A stretch of DNA of 64,000 bases from assembly GCA_017549765.1 (NCBI GenBank), contig JAFYNM010000033.1, positions 1 to 64,000 on the forward strand, in the 5' to 3' direction. Made by a program: the position numbers and the translations under genes. The DNA comes from Bacteroidales bacterium (lineage in GTDB: Bacteria > Bacteroidota > Bacteroidia > Bacteroidales > WCHB1-69). Under the pieces are notes generated by a model. The model did not search any database. It had not been told where the DNA came from and saw only the letters and a program-made list of their open reading frames with translations. Positions 1 to 9,222 of this stretch are shown piece after piece; position 1 is the first letter of the stretch, and each line of letters opens with the position of its first letter.

Positions 1-3000
1 CACCACATTGGCCACATAGTCCACATTCGGGGTCAGGTCGGTCAGCGTGTAGGTGGTGCTGGTGGCTGTGGCCGTGCTCCACGTGCTCTCCGTGCTAATA
101 CGGTAGTTGACCTGCCACTCGTTGGCCGTGTTGGCCTCCTGCTGCCACGTCAACACCACGGTCGTGTGGCTCGTGGCGTCGATGGTGGCCGTCAGGTTCG
201 TAGGAGCCGGACAGGTCTGCTGCTCCTGGTTCGTCGTGAAGGAGACAGCCGTCGTCCAGTCGCTGGTCGTGCTGGCATCGCATACAGCCTGTACGCGTAC
301 CTGATAAGCGGTGTTCGGTGTAAGGCCCGTCATCGTGTAGGAGGTGGCGTTGGCCGTGGCGCTCTGCCATGTGCTGGCGGAAGCGGCCTTGTACTGCACA
401 TTCCAGGAGGTCTCGGTGCCGCCGGCGGTCCAGGAGGCCGTAGCGGTGGTCGTCGTCACGTTGTTGACGGCAAGACCCGTGGGAGCGTTGCAGGTGACAG
501 GAGCAACCGAGGAGTCCATGGTAATCACCAGGTTGTCAAGGTAAGCATAGGCAGAAGTGGTGGTGTACTCATTCTTGAATGCCACATAGTGACCCGTGCC
601 CGTGTAATTGGCAAAGGAGACCGTTTTGGACGTCCAGGTTGAAGCACTGGCAGCAGGGTAAACCGTATCCACCGGCACAAAGGTGGTGGCATCAGTCGTA
701 CTGCCAATAACACCCACAATCAAGCGGTCAGAGCTACTGGAGCCTTTGTACATGAAGGTGGCTGTCAAACTATTCATCGGGATAGAGCTGCTGAACTCCG
801 GAGAGATAGCGATGTTGTAAGTGCCGGAAGTGCCTGTAAAGAAATAGAGACATGCACCGTTATATCCGCTAGCATTCACATACGGACGATCCGCAGAATA
901 GGTATTGATCTTGCTCCAGCAAAGAGGATACACGGTAGTACCTGATCCGTAGGAGTCGAAACCTTCGCTATAAGGCATGGCGGTAATCTCGCCACATGCC
1001 GTAGCGCCCGTTCCAGCGTTACTCCAAGAGCTGGTATCGCCGCCACCGCAATCGGCTTGCACATACACATCGTACGGTGTGCTGGCGCTGAGGCCGGAGA
1101 TGGTGGTCGGGTTGGTGTTAGCCGTAATGGTGGTACCAGTACCCGGGGTAAAGCCTGCAGGACCATACTCAAGATTCCAGTTGGTTTCGCCATGCGCTGT
1201 CCAGCCCACGGTGATGCTATTGGTAGTGGAACCGGTAATGGTCACATGGGTAGGTTTCACGCAGCTCGGGATCTCTTCCACCAACACATTATCAATACTC
1301 AGATAGTAGTTATTGGAAGTACCTCCCGTGTATCTGAACGCCAAGTTGGCAGAAGTCACAGAAGCAGGGATGCTATCCAGCACCTCGGTAATTTCCGTCA
1401 AGGTGGTGATTCTAGGATAGGTGGCAATCTGCGTAAAGGTCGTAGGATCTGACGGGTTGGTCATATAACCCAGAGAGAGGGTTCCATTATAATCGGTAGT
1501 TCCCTCGTTACGATAGGTAAAGGTGATTTGCAGGGACTGCAGCGGCATCGTGAATGAAGGCAGTACCGCATAGATTGGCGTAGTGCTGCTGGACTTGAAG
1601 AACAGCGTGTTGCCGGAAACGGCGTATGCACTGTACGAAGAGAGGAACACCATCGGATAGGTGGACGAGGAGGTACTTCTGTTAAGGAACGTCCAGCAAG
1701 TCGGCATAAAGTCGTTCGGGTACAGAGCAGGAGCTGTAGAAGAGGTGGCTGTTGTAGTATAGGAGTTGAAGTTCTCGGAATAGGGAACAGCCAAGGCATC
1801 ACACAACGTTGCAGCCTGCGTGGGGTTGCTCCAATAGCTATGGTCTGTCGGGGAGCACACGGCACGCACATAGAATTGATACAATTCGGAGCCGTTAAGA
1901 CCTTGCACTTCATAAGGATTGGTGGTCACCGTCAACGGAGTGACTGTATCAGGATCGAAGCCCGGGGTGCCATAGGCAATCTCCCACTCCGCCTCAGAAC
2001 CGCCGTCAGTCCAACCCAAAGTTACAGAGTTGGTGGTAATACCAGTGACGGAAAGGCCTGTGGGTTTCGGACATGTCGGGATCAAACCCAAGAAGACATC
2101 ATCCACGTATGCGGAGTATGTGCTGCTTGTGTTCACCAGCTTCATAGCCACACAGTTGCCCGTGCCCGTGTAAGAGGCCAACGAGACATTCATCTCCTCG
2201 AACAATGCAGTGGCTGTATTGTAAACGGTAGTAACAGGAACGAAGGTGTTAGGATCCGTCGGGTCGGTCATCACACCCACCTGCATACCGGTAGTTGTGG
2301 AAGAAGTGGAGCGCATCTGGAAGGTTAACTGCAACGTATTGATGGGCGTAATATTCACATCCACAGGAGGCAGCACCGCCATAGAATAGGTAGAGGTGGA
2401 GTTGTAGAAATACAAGGATGCATTACCACTGGTATGATACGAACTGCTCACATACGGATAGTTCGTGGAGGTGGAATAGGTATTATGATGCTCCCAGCAA
2501 TCCGGATAGACAGTAGTACCCGAACCTATGCCGTCAAAATTCTGTGAATAGGGTATAGTGATCACATCGCAAGTGGTCTTGAAGCTCATAATCGGGGACC
2601 ATGCGCTGGTGCCACCGCTGGCGCAGTTCGTCTGAATAGCATAATAATAGGTGGTGTTGCTCGTCAGGTTGGTGAACTGATAGCTGGTGGTGGATGTTAT
2701 AAAGAGGTTGGTGCAGGTATCTGGATCAAAGGAAGGCTGTGTACTCATGGCAACATTGAAGCCTGTGTAAGAAGACGGTGCATACCAGGAGACGGTGGCT
2801 TCTGTGCTCGTGACATTCGCCAATGATGCACCCAGAGGAGCCATACAGGAGTCGGTAGCCACACAGCTGGTGGTAGCCACAAAGCCTGCATAGACCACAG
2901 AACCGTCGGAGTGGAACAACAATGTCAGAGGACCTGCCGTGGAGGTGAACGGACCAAAGCTCAACTGCGTGCCGGAAGAACCACCATTCATGGTTGCATA

Positions 3001-6000
3001 GATATGACCTAGCAAGTTGCTGGCATCAGTATTCGCACCATTGAAGATCTTCAGATAGTCAAGAGAGGATTCACCGGTGAAGGTACCGGATACTGAAATC
3101 ACAGAGTCCATGGAAGGATAGATGGTCACCGAGTATTCGCAGTTGTTGGAATAGGAACCGTTCATACCACCGTCATCGGTAATCGTCCAGCCACATCCTT
3201 GGATAGAAGAGGAGCCGGTGACGCCCATCTCGAAGAGATACGGAGCGGCAGTGGCAGGCATCGTGGACCAAGGACTCACATCTCCATTGCCGCAATCGGT
3301 ACGCACATAGAAATCATACACCGTACCGGCAGGAAGATCGGAGAAATAATATGGATTCTCCGTGACACCGTATTCAACAGTAGCTGTCGTAGATGTCTCA
3401 GGATTGAAGCCGGTAGGACCATAGATCACATCCCAAGAGGTGGCCGTCATAGACGGGTCGTCCCAGCTCAGAACAATGGTGTCTCCCATAGAAAGCGCCA
3501 TGACATCGGTCGGCTTCGGGCACTCCGGAATCTCTTCCAGCAACAGATCGTCCAGATAGACGGAATAGGTGCCGCCCGTGTTGAACAACTTCAGGGCGAT
3601 ATAGGCACCGCTGCCGTTAAATTGAGCCAATGACACTTCCATCATCTCAAAAATGGCTGTCGCGGTGTTATGCACGGTATCAATCGGCGTGAAAGAGCTG
3701 TAGTTGGTCGGGTCGTCCATCACACCAATCACAATACCGGACGTGACACTGGAAGTGGAACGCATGGCGAAGGAAAGCATCAACGTATTAATAGGATGCA
3801 ACACCGTATCCATAGGCGGCAGGATAGCCAGATTGTAGGTAGATGTTGAACTATAGAAATACAAGGATGCATTACCGCTGTTGTGATAGGAGGAGGAGAC
3901 GTATGGGTAACTGGTGGTTGTAGAATAAGTATTGTAGCGGCTCCAACATGTAGGATATACCGCACTACCGGTACCCATACCGTCAAAATTCTGGCTGAAA
4001 GGCAGGGTGGCGATCTCGCCGCAAGCCGTCATAAAGGAGGAGTACATCCAGGCACTCACATCCGAAGGAGAGCAGATGGCACGGACATAGACATCGTATT
4101 CCGTGCTGGCGTTCAGGCCTGTAAGGTCAACGGTAGGAGAACCGGACACCTGAGTGGCTGTTTCCATATTAGGATCGTTGATGCTGCCGGCAGGACCATA
4201 CACAACCTCCCAATCGGTCTCGGAACCACCTGCGGCCCACACCAGCGTGGCTCCCGAGGTGGTGATAGAAGTAGGATCAACCGTGATATTCGTCACATGG
4301 TCGCACGTCGGGATGATATCAATCTCCACATCGTCGATGTACATGTAGCTGGTGATGCCGGAGGTCGGGCGGAAAGCGATGTAGCGTCCACTGCCCGTGT
4401 AGAAGTTAGTGTTCACATCAAAATACTCCCAGTTGGAGGTTGCTGACGGAGAGAACTGGCCCAAGGTCTCAAAGGTATTGATATCGTTAGGGTCTGTCAT
4501 CACGCCGACCTCAATGGAATAGTTGGCGCTGGTCTTATAAGCATAGAATCTCACCTGCAGGTTGTTCATCTGCACGTTGTCGTCGATACGCGGAGATGCG
4601 ATATAAGAATAGTATGCGCTGGTTCCGTAGAAATAGACGGAATAGGTACCGGAGTGAGCATACGAAGAAGAGGTATAAGGATAAGCCGTGGTGGAGTTGG
4701 TGCCACGAGTCCAGCAGGAGACCATATTGCCGGCGCCAGAGCCGGGAGCGGTGTCAAAATGCTCGAAATAGGGAACTGTGATGCTGGTACACGGCGTAGT
4801 AGCCTGCACTGTCGTCCAATTGCTATTGTCACCTCCACCGCAAACGGAACGCATCCGGATTAAGTACGGCGTGTCAGAAGTCAGATTGTAGATAGTATAG
4901 GGAGAAGTGGTCACCGTACCTTCGGATGTCCAGTTGGTGGCGTCTGTACTGTACTCCAGCTCCCAGGAAGTCTCGGAATAGCCAGCCACCCACGCAATCG
5001 TGACGCTCTCGTCAGTAACGGCTGACACATATACATTGGGGCTCACACAGGTGGAAGTACTGTCGCAAGGAATACCGAAGATGATATTGTTACGGGTGCT
5101 CAAAGATGTACCAGTAGCACTTGGGACAGGATTAATGGTATATACAGTACCGTCAGAATAGACATAGCGGGCACTACCGGTGAAGGCGCTATGGGTGCGC
5201 CATGTATTACCACTTGTATAGGATGCATTAGAGTCCACGGCAATCAAGACCAGGTTGCGGACACCATCATATTGGAACGGCGTGCTGAAGTTGAAGGTGT
5301 TCCAGCCTGTCGCATAGGTATGCGAGGAATCAAACACCAACACAGCAGAGTCCGTAGGCAGCCAGCCTGACGAGAGGTTGGCGCTGGTCGTGTGCATCAG
5401 ATAAAACTTTATGTTTCTCTGCTGGCCCAAAGCATTCATGTAGAGGGATATGGAATGGATTTCAGCCGCTCCGCCCATCTCAGCGGCAGTAAAAATCTGC
5501 TGTGTAAAGGCATTCTTGTATAAGCTATAAGAGGGAATATAGGAACTGGTTGTGGTACCATTGCCGATGGCCACGTCGCCACCCAGAAGACAGCCCGTCG
5601 TAAAGGTAATGGCAATGGTATCGGCACTGCTTTGCGTACAGTTAGAGAAAACCCGCACATCGTAGGCTGTGTTGGGCGTCAGGCCGGAGAGCATACATTC
5701 TGTGGCCGTCACAACTTGGGATGTCCAGACATTGGCACCGGCTTCAGAATACTCCACCGTATAGTCGTTAGCACCTACCAAAGCAGCATTCCACTGGATC
5801 AAAGCGGACGAACCTTGAATCTGAGAGGCATGCACGTTCACGGGAGGAGTGCAATACGGGTCAGTGGTAAAGGTAACGAAAGGAGTCCAGTAGCTATTTT
5901 CGCCAGTGCCGCAATCGGCACGCACATAGACATCATATTGTGTATTATCTGACAAGTTCATGATGGTATATGGGGAACTCGTCGCATATTCTGGGGTAGC

Positions 6001-7095
6001 AGAACTAGGGTCAGCCCCATGCGGCACACAGACCACTTCCCAACCCGGCTCCACACCACCCGGAAGCCATGAAATCGTCGCCTCCTCAGCTGTATGGCCC
6101 ACGAGGGTAAGATTTAACGGTGTCGGACAAGCCGCCAGCGTGGTAAAGGTGCGCGGGGAAGACCATGTGCCATCCTCGGTAGAACAATGAGGTTTCATAT
6201 AGACCGTATAGGAAGTAGCAGACGTCAAGCCCGTCAAACTGTAGAAAGTATCCGTAATGCCTGTGATGGCAGAGCCTGTCAGCGTGTCAAAAGTACCAGT
6301 CTCACCATACATCATGTCCCAACTATTGACAGACTGCTGGAAATTAATCCAGTTAAGATCAGCCGTGTAAGGTCCGATATTGGCTACATTAGGCGTCAAG
6401 CTCGGACAACCGGAAACTATGTAGGTGATTCGAAGATTCGGACGATAGGTGGAAACAGTAGGTTGAGTTGTAAAGGCCGTCCCGCTGGGCGTGGATGTGG
6501 CCGTATATTCCGGATAGGAAGCATACACCGCATCGACAGGACCATTATTTAATCTGCACCCTCTTCTCCAATGCCGGTTCTCTGTCTGAGTGGTATAATT
6601 ATACCCGATATTTGTACCAGTCAGAGAAGCTCCTCCATAGGAGACTGCAACCAACAAGTTCCCTGTACCGTTCCACACATAAGGGTTGGTCAAGTTCACC
6701 ATAAACCATCCCGAGCCAGTAGTAACCCAGTCACTGGAATCCACCAACGTCAATTCGTTATAAGGGGTATAGTCCGTTGCACTGGAAAAACTGGTGGTGG
6801 ACCGGTGAGCCATATAGGTGCGGCAGTTTTGCAGGACCAAACTTGCGCCAGTGCCATTGGAAAATTCAATGGCTATAATGACGGCTCCTGCCGGGACACC
6901 CGCAGCGGTAAGCTCCGCAGCCGTATAAATGTTCTGGGTGTAGGAGAATACAGTTCCTCCACTCATGGGGGAACCAGCACTACCGCCAGCTTGCGACGAG
7001 GAAGTTCCCGTTCCAAAGGTCGCTGTAGACTGTGCATTCATTACCAACGGTATACTTAAAATGACCGTCAGAAGTAAGAGTAAAAACTTTTTCAT
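1..7095 (-). CDS. Giant modular surface adhesin-like protein (FN3, choice-of-anchor J, CUB-like), C-terminus beyond window
   Basis: The frame stays open for 2365 codons from ATG at 7095 to the window edge, so the C-terminus is missing. Residues 1-21 are a signal peptide (MKKFLLLLLTVILSIPLVMN then AQ). By window coordinates the modules read: beta-sandwich 7030-6450, three fibronectin III-like units to about 5600, a second similar sandwich 5580-5090, then alternating FN3 and choice-of-anchor J (cleaved-adhesin/MAM-like) modules beginning near 4770, 4005, 2560, 1800 and 985. Each anchor-J module starts with a PYSQNFDG-type motif and has a conserved CW. A CUB-like domain (CGWTITDDGG...DYLKIFNG) sits at 3220-2870. 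Known biology: such Bacteroidetes proteins are usually exported by T9SS and bind carbohydrate or protein. The T9SS tail would lie outside the window, so export by T9SS is inferred. Ligand unknown. Confidence 0.88.
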   Translation of the reverse strand, partial: MKKFLLLLLTVILSIPLVMNAQSTATFGTGTSSSQAGGSAGSPMSGGTVFSYTQNIYTAAELTAAGVPAGAVIIAIEFSNGTGASLVLQNCRTYMAHRSTTSFSSATDYTPYNELTLVDSSDWVTTGSGWFMVNLTNPYVWNGTGNLLVAVSYGGASLTGTNIGYNYTTQTENRHWRRGCRLNNGPVDAVYASYPEYTATSTPSGTAFTTQPTVSTYRPNLRITYIVSGCPSLTPNVANIGPYTADLNWINFQQSVNSWDMMYGETGTFDTLTGSAITGITDTFYSLTGLTSATSYTVYMKPHCSTEDGTWSSPRTFTTLAACPTPLNLTLVGHTAEEATISWLPGGVEPGWEVVCVPHGADPSSATPEYATSSPYTIMNLSDNTQYDVYVRADCGTGENSYWTPFVTFTTDPYCTPPVNVHASQIQGSSALIQWNAALVGANDYTVEYSEAGANVWTSQVVTATECMLSGLTPNTAYDVRVFSNCTQSSADTIAITFTTGCLLGGDVAIGNGTTTSSYIPSYSLYKNAFTQQIFTAAEMGGAAEIHSISLYMNALGQQRNIKFYLMHTTSANLSSGWLPTDSAVLVFDSSHTYATGWNTFNFSTPFQYDGVRNLVLIAVDSNASYTSGNTWRTHSAFTGSARYVYSDGTVYTINPVPSATGTSLSTRNNIIFGIPCDSTSTCVSPNVYVSAVTDESVTIAWVAGYSETSWELEYSTDATNWTSEGTVTTSPYTIYNLTSDTPYLIRMRSVCGGGDNSNWTTVQATTPCTSITVPYFEHFDTAPGSGAGNMVSCWTRGTNSTTAYPYTSSSYAHSGTYSVYFYGTSAYYSYIASPRIDDNVQMNNLQVRFYAYKTSANYSIEVGVMTDPNDINTFETLGQFSPSATSNWEYFDVNTNFYTGSGRYIAFRPTSGITSYMYIDDVEIDIIPTCDHVTNITVDPTSITTSGATLVWAAGGSETDWEVVYGPAGSINDPNMETATQVSGSPTVDLTGLNASTEYDVYVRAICSPSDVSAWMYSSFMTACGEIATLPFSQNFDGMGTGSAVYPTCWSRYNTYSTTTSYPYVSSSYHNSGNASLYFYSSTSTYNLAILPPMDTVLHPINTLMLSFAMRSTSSVTSGIVIGVMDDPTNYSSFTPIDTVHNTATAIFEMMEVSLAQFNGSGAYIALKLFNTGGTYSVYLDDLLLEEIPECPKPTDVMALSMGDTIVLSWDDPSMTATSWDVIYGPTGFNPETSTTATVEYGVTENPYYFSDLPAGTVYDFYVRTDCGNGDVSPWSTMPATAAPYLFEMGVTGSSSIQGCGWTITDDGGMNGSYSNNCEYSVTIYPSMDSVISVSGTFTGESSLDYLKIFNGANTDASNLLGHIYATMNGGSSGTQLSFGPFTSTAGPLTLLFHSDGSVVYAGFVATTSCVATDSCMAPLGASLANVTSTEATVSWYAPSSYTGFNVAMSTQPSFDPDTCTNLFITSTTSYQFTNLTSNTTYYYAIQTNCASGGTSAWSPIMSFKTTCDVITIPYSQNFDGIGSGTTVYPDCWEHHNTYSTSTNYPYVSSSYHTSGNASLYFYNSTSTYSMAVLPPVDVNITPINTLQLTFQMRSTSSTTTGMQVGVMTDPTDPNTFVPVTTVYNTATALFEEMNVSLASYTGTGNCVAMKLVNTSSTYSAYVDDVFLGLIPTCPKPTGLSVTGITTNSVTLGWTDGGSEAEWEIAYGTPGFDPDTVTPLTVTTNPYEVQGLNGSELYQFYVRAVCSPTDHSYWSNPTQAATLCDALAVPYSENFNSYTTTATSSTAPALYPNDFMPTCWTFLNRSTSSSTYPMVFLSSYSAYAVSGNTLFFKSSSTTPIYAVLPSFTMPLQSLQITFTYRNEGTTDYNGTLSLGYMTNPSDPTTFTQIATYPRITTLTEITEVLDSIPASVTSANLAFRYTGGTSNNYYLSIDNVLVEEIPSCVKPTHVTITGSTTNSITVGWTAHGETNWNLEYGPAGFTPGTGTTITANTNPTTISGLSASTPYDVYVQADCGGGDTSSWSNAGTGATACGEITAMPYSEGFDSYGSGTTVYPLCWSKINTYSADRPYVNASGYNGACLYFFTGTSGTYNIAISPEFSSSIPMNSLTATFMYKGSSSSDRLIVGVIGSTTDATTFVPVDTVYPAASASTWTSKTVSFANYTGTGHYVAFKNEYTTTSAYAYLDNLVITMDSSVAPVTCNAPTGLAVNNVTTTTATASWTAGGTETSWNVQYKAASASTWQSATANATSYTMTGLTPNTAYQVRVQAVCDASTTSDWTTAVSFTTNQEQQTCPAPTNLTATIDATSHTTVVLTWQQEANTANEWQVNYRISTESTWSTATATSTTYTLTDLTPNVDYVANVV

Positions 7096-7277
7096 AAGTA
7101 CAGTATTTAGTTAATAAAATCTCTATTGCTCATATTGCAAAACAACCTGCAATAGTAGCAATTTTACCAACACGATACTGTTAAAAAAATCAACAGGATA
7201 TGAACAGAAAACGACGGCAACCAAACGTCCCCTTGTCCATAGCTAACAGCAAATAGCCAACAGCCAATGGCTAACGG
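7096..7277. other. Intergenic region between the adhesin start and capD-like stop, with inverted repeat
   Basis: About 180 AT-rich bases. Reading toward the adhesin, a weak -7-like box TTGTTTTGC (7145-7137) differs by one base from TAnnTTTGC. It is flanked symmetrically by a 7-bp inverted repeat, CTATTGC at 7123-7129 and GCAATAG at 7149-7155, which could be an operator or a leader hairpin. The left end of heptamer array A begins at 7241. No gene was found here. Confidence 0.35.
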
Positions 7278-7282
7278 CTAAC
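7241..7282. repeat. Heptamer array A, overlapping the capD-like stop codon
   Basis: Six contiguous 7-bp units on the plus strand: AGCTAAC, AGCAAAT, AGCCAAC, AGCCAAT, GGCTAAC, GGCTAAC. On the minus strand this reads as TTRGCYR units. The TAG stop of the adjacent minus-strand sugar dehydratase gene (7280-7278) lies inside the final unit. Confidence 0.85.
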
Positions 7283-9188
7283 GCCCCACATCATACTGCT
7301 CAAACACCGAGTTTTTGCTGATGAACTCCGGCACGACCTGCTTCATCTTGATCACCATATCGGGAATATTGACCTTGACAGACAAGTCCTCCAGCTCGAG
7401 GATGTCGGGGAGAATCTCCTCGTAGGTGTATTTGCGCGCCTTGGCGATGAAGATGCTCTTGTGCTCCGTCTCGATGGTGTTCTCACTGTTGGAGAGGACC
7501 TCTTCATACAGCTTTTCACCAGGACGCAAGCCCGTATATTCTATTTTAATGTCCACATCGGGCTTGTAGCCAGCGAGCTCTATCATGTGGCGCGCCAGAC
7601 TGTCGATCTTGACCTGTTGTCCCATATCGAATGCGAATATCTGGGTGCCGGTACTGAGGGTGACGGCCTCCATCACGAGACGACAGGCTTCGGGGATCGT
7701 CATGAAGAAACGGGTGATCTCGGGATGCGTCACGGTCACGGGGCCGCCTTTGGCGATCTGCTCCGCGAAGCGGGGGATGACGGAGCCATTGGAGCCCAGC
7801 ACATTGCCGAAACGGGTGGTCACGAAAGTGGTGTTGCCCTCTCTCCTACCCGACTCCAAGGCGTGCCCCAACGACTGGATATAGATCTCGGCCAGACGCT
7901 TGGTGCAGCCCATGACATTGGTGGGATTCACCGCCTTGTCGGTAGAGATCATCACCATCTTCTCAATGCCGTACTCGATGCACTTGTCGGCCACATTGTG
8001 CGTGCCGTACACGTTGACCTGCATAGCCTCGCAGGGGTTCTCCTCCATCAAAGGCACATGCTTGTAGGCAGCGGCATGGAAGACGATCTGCGGCTGATAT
8101 TTCCGGAATGCAAAATCCAGACGCGCGGGCTGCCGTACATCGCCGATGACCGGCACAAAGTCGAGGTCGGGAAAACGCTCCTCCAGCTCCAGCCGGAACT
8201 GATGCATCGGGGTCTCCGCATTGTCGAACAGAATCAGCCGCTTGACGTTGAAGTTCACCAACTGGCGACACAACTCCGAGCCGATGGAGCCCGCCGCACC
8301 CGTGACCATCACCACCTTGCCCTGGAAAGTGGCCGTGATCTTGTCGGTCTCTATCTTGATCTCTTCTCTTCCCAACAGGTCTTCGATGCGCAGCTTACGC
8401 ACCCCACCCTTCAAGTTGCCATCCGGCGAGATGTCGTCAATGGAAGGGATGATCAACGGACGAAGATTATGATCGTAACAATAACGCACCAAACGGTCTC
8501 GCTCATTCTGCGCATCCAGATCCGTCGTGAACAGGATACCCTCGACGGAGAAGTCATGCACCACCTGATCGATGTCTTCATAGTCATAGATGGGCAAATC
8601 CGACAGAATCATCTGGTTACGCTGCTTCTGGTTGGAGATGAAACCCAATATCTTATAGTGCTTGGAGTTCTTCAGACGAACCACGGCAGCCAACGACTTG
8701 TCAGAAGTGCGATATACCAGCACCCGCAGCGTGTTCTTCGCCTCTTTGCGCTTGTTCCTGTAAAACTGATAACCGGAGATCATCCCCAGTCGAAGGAAGA
8801 GCACCAGGAAGATGGTCAGGAAGAAGTCGGCAATCAAGGCAAAGACCACCCCGTTGAACAGTTCCTTGAACAAGTAAAGGGCCAGACTCATCAACAGCAC
8901 CTTGGCGAATGCCTCCACCACAAAACGGATCATATCGTTGAAGGTGGTATGCCGGATGACCAGCTGGTGGCTCTTAAAGATGAACTTGGCTGCCAGCGTG
9001 CACACCAGCGAGGAGAGCAACCATATCAGCGCAAAACGCCCAGTGGAATAGGTGGTGCCCCGCAGATAACCCAATAGCAGCAAAGCAATGAGAGAGGCTA
9101 CCAGCGACAGGATCGTATCCATCACGAAAATGACTTCCGCATCCAGAAACTTGTTGAAATAGCGCGCAATCTTTTTAACTATCGACAT
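7278..9188 (-). CDS. Membrane-anchored nucleotide-diphosphate-sugar dehydratase/epimerase, FlaA1/CapD/WbpM type
   Basis: A 636-residue protein of the long CapD/WbpM family, which typically performs UDP-GlcNAc 4,6-dehydration for capsule, O-antigen or glycan synthesis. Four hydrophobic segments occupy roughly residues 17-135, followed by a CoA-binding-like domain. The short-chain dehydrogenase domain has the NAD motif TGAAGSIG (about 296-303). The catalytic segment is TDKAVNPTNVMGCTK (about 416-430), where MGxxK replaces the usual YxxxK, as is normal for this subfamily. I chose the ATG at 9188 (MSIVKK) because the upstream in-frame ATG at 9245 would overlap rel. It is last in a minus-strand run after rel, with a 34-base gap. 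Exact sugar substrate unknown. Confidence 0.9.
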   Translation of the reverse strand: MSIVKKIARYFNKFLDAEVIFVMDTILSLVASLIALLLLGYLRGTTYSTGRFALIWLLSSLVCTLAAKFIFKSHQLVIRHTTFNDMIRFVVEAFAKVLLMSLALYLFKELFNGVVFALIADFFLTIFLVLFLRLGMISGYQFYRNKRKEAKNTLRVLVYRTSDKSLAAVVRLKNSKHYKILGFISNQKQRNQMILSDLPIYDYEDIDQVVHDFSVEGILFTTDLDAQNERDRLVRYCYDHNLRPLIIPSIDDISPDGNLKGGVRKLRIEDLLGREEIKIETDKITATFQGKVVMVTGAAGSIGSELCRQLVNFNVKRLILFDNAETPMHQFRLELEERFPDLDFVPVIGDVRQPARLDFAFRKYQPQIVFHAAAYKHVPLMEENPCEAMQVNVYGTHNVADKCIEYGIEKMVMISTDKAVNPTNVMGCTKRLAEIYIQSLGHALESGRREGNTTFVTTRFGNVLGSNGSVIPRFAEQIAKGGPVTVTHPEITRFFMTIPEACRLVMEAVTLSTGTQIFAFDMGQQVKIDSLARHMIELAGYKPDVDIKIEYTGLRPGEKLYEEVLSNSENTIETEHKSIFIAKARKYTYEEILPDILELEDLSVKVNIPDMVIKMKQVVPEFISKNSVFEQYDVGR

Positions 9189-9222
9189 CTTGTTCTTTTC
9201 TGTTTGAGTTACTAATTCTGAA

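Noticed and set aside
7461-9077. A 538-codon plus-strand open frame antisense to the capD-like gene
   Set aside because: Its composition is that of a reversed coding sequence (His/Gln/Leu-rich, no domain), and the opposite strand encodes a full, motif-bearing dehydratase.
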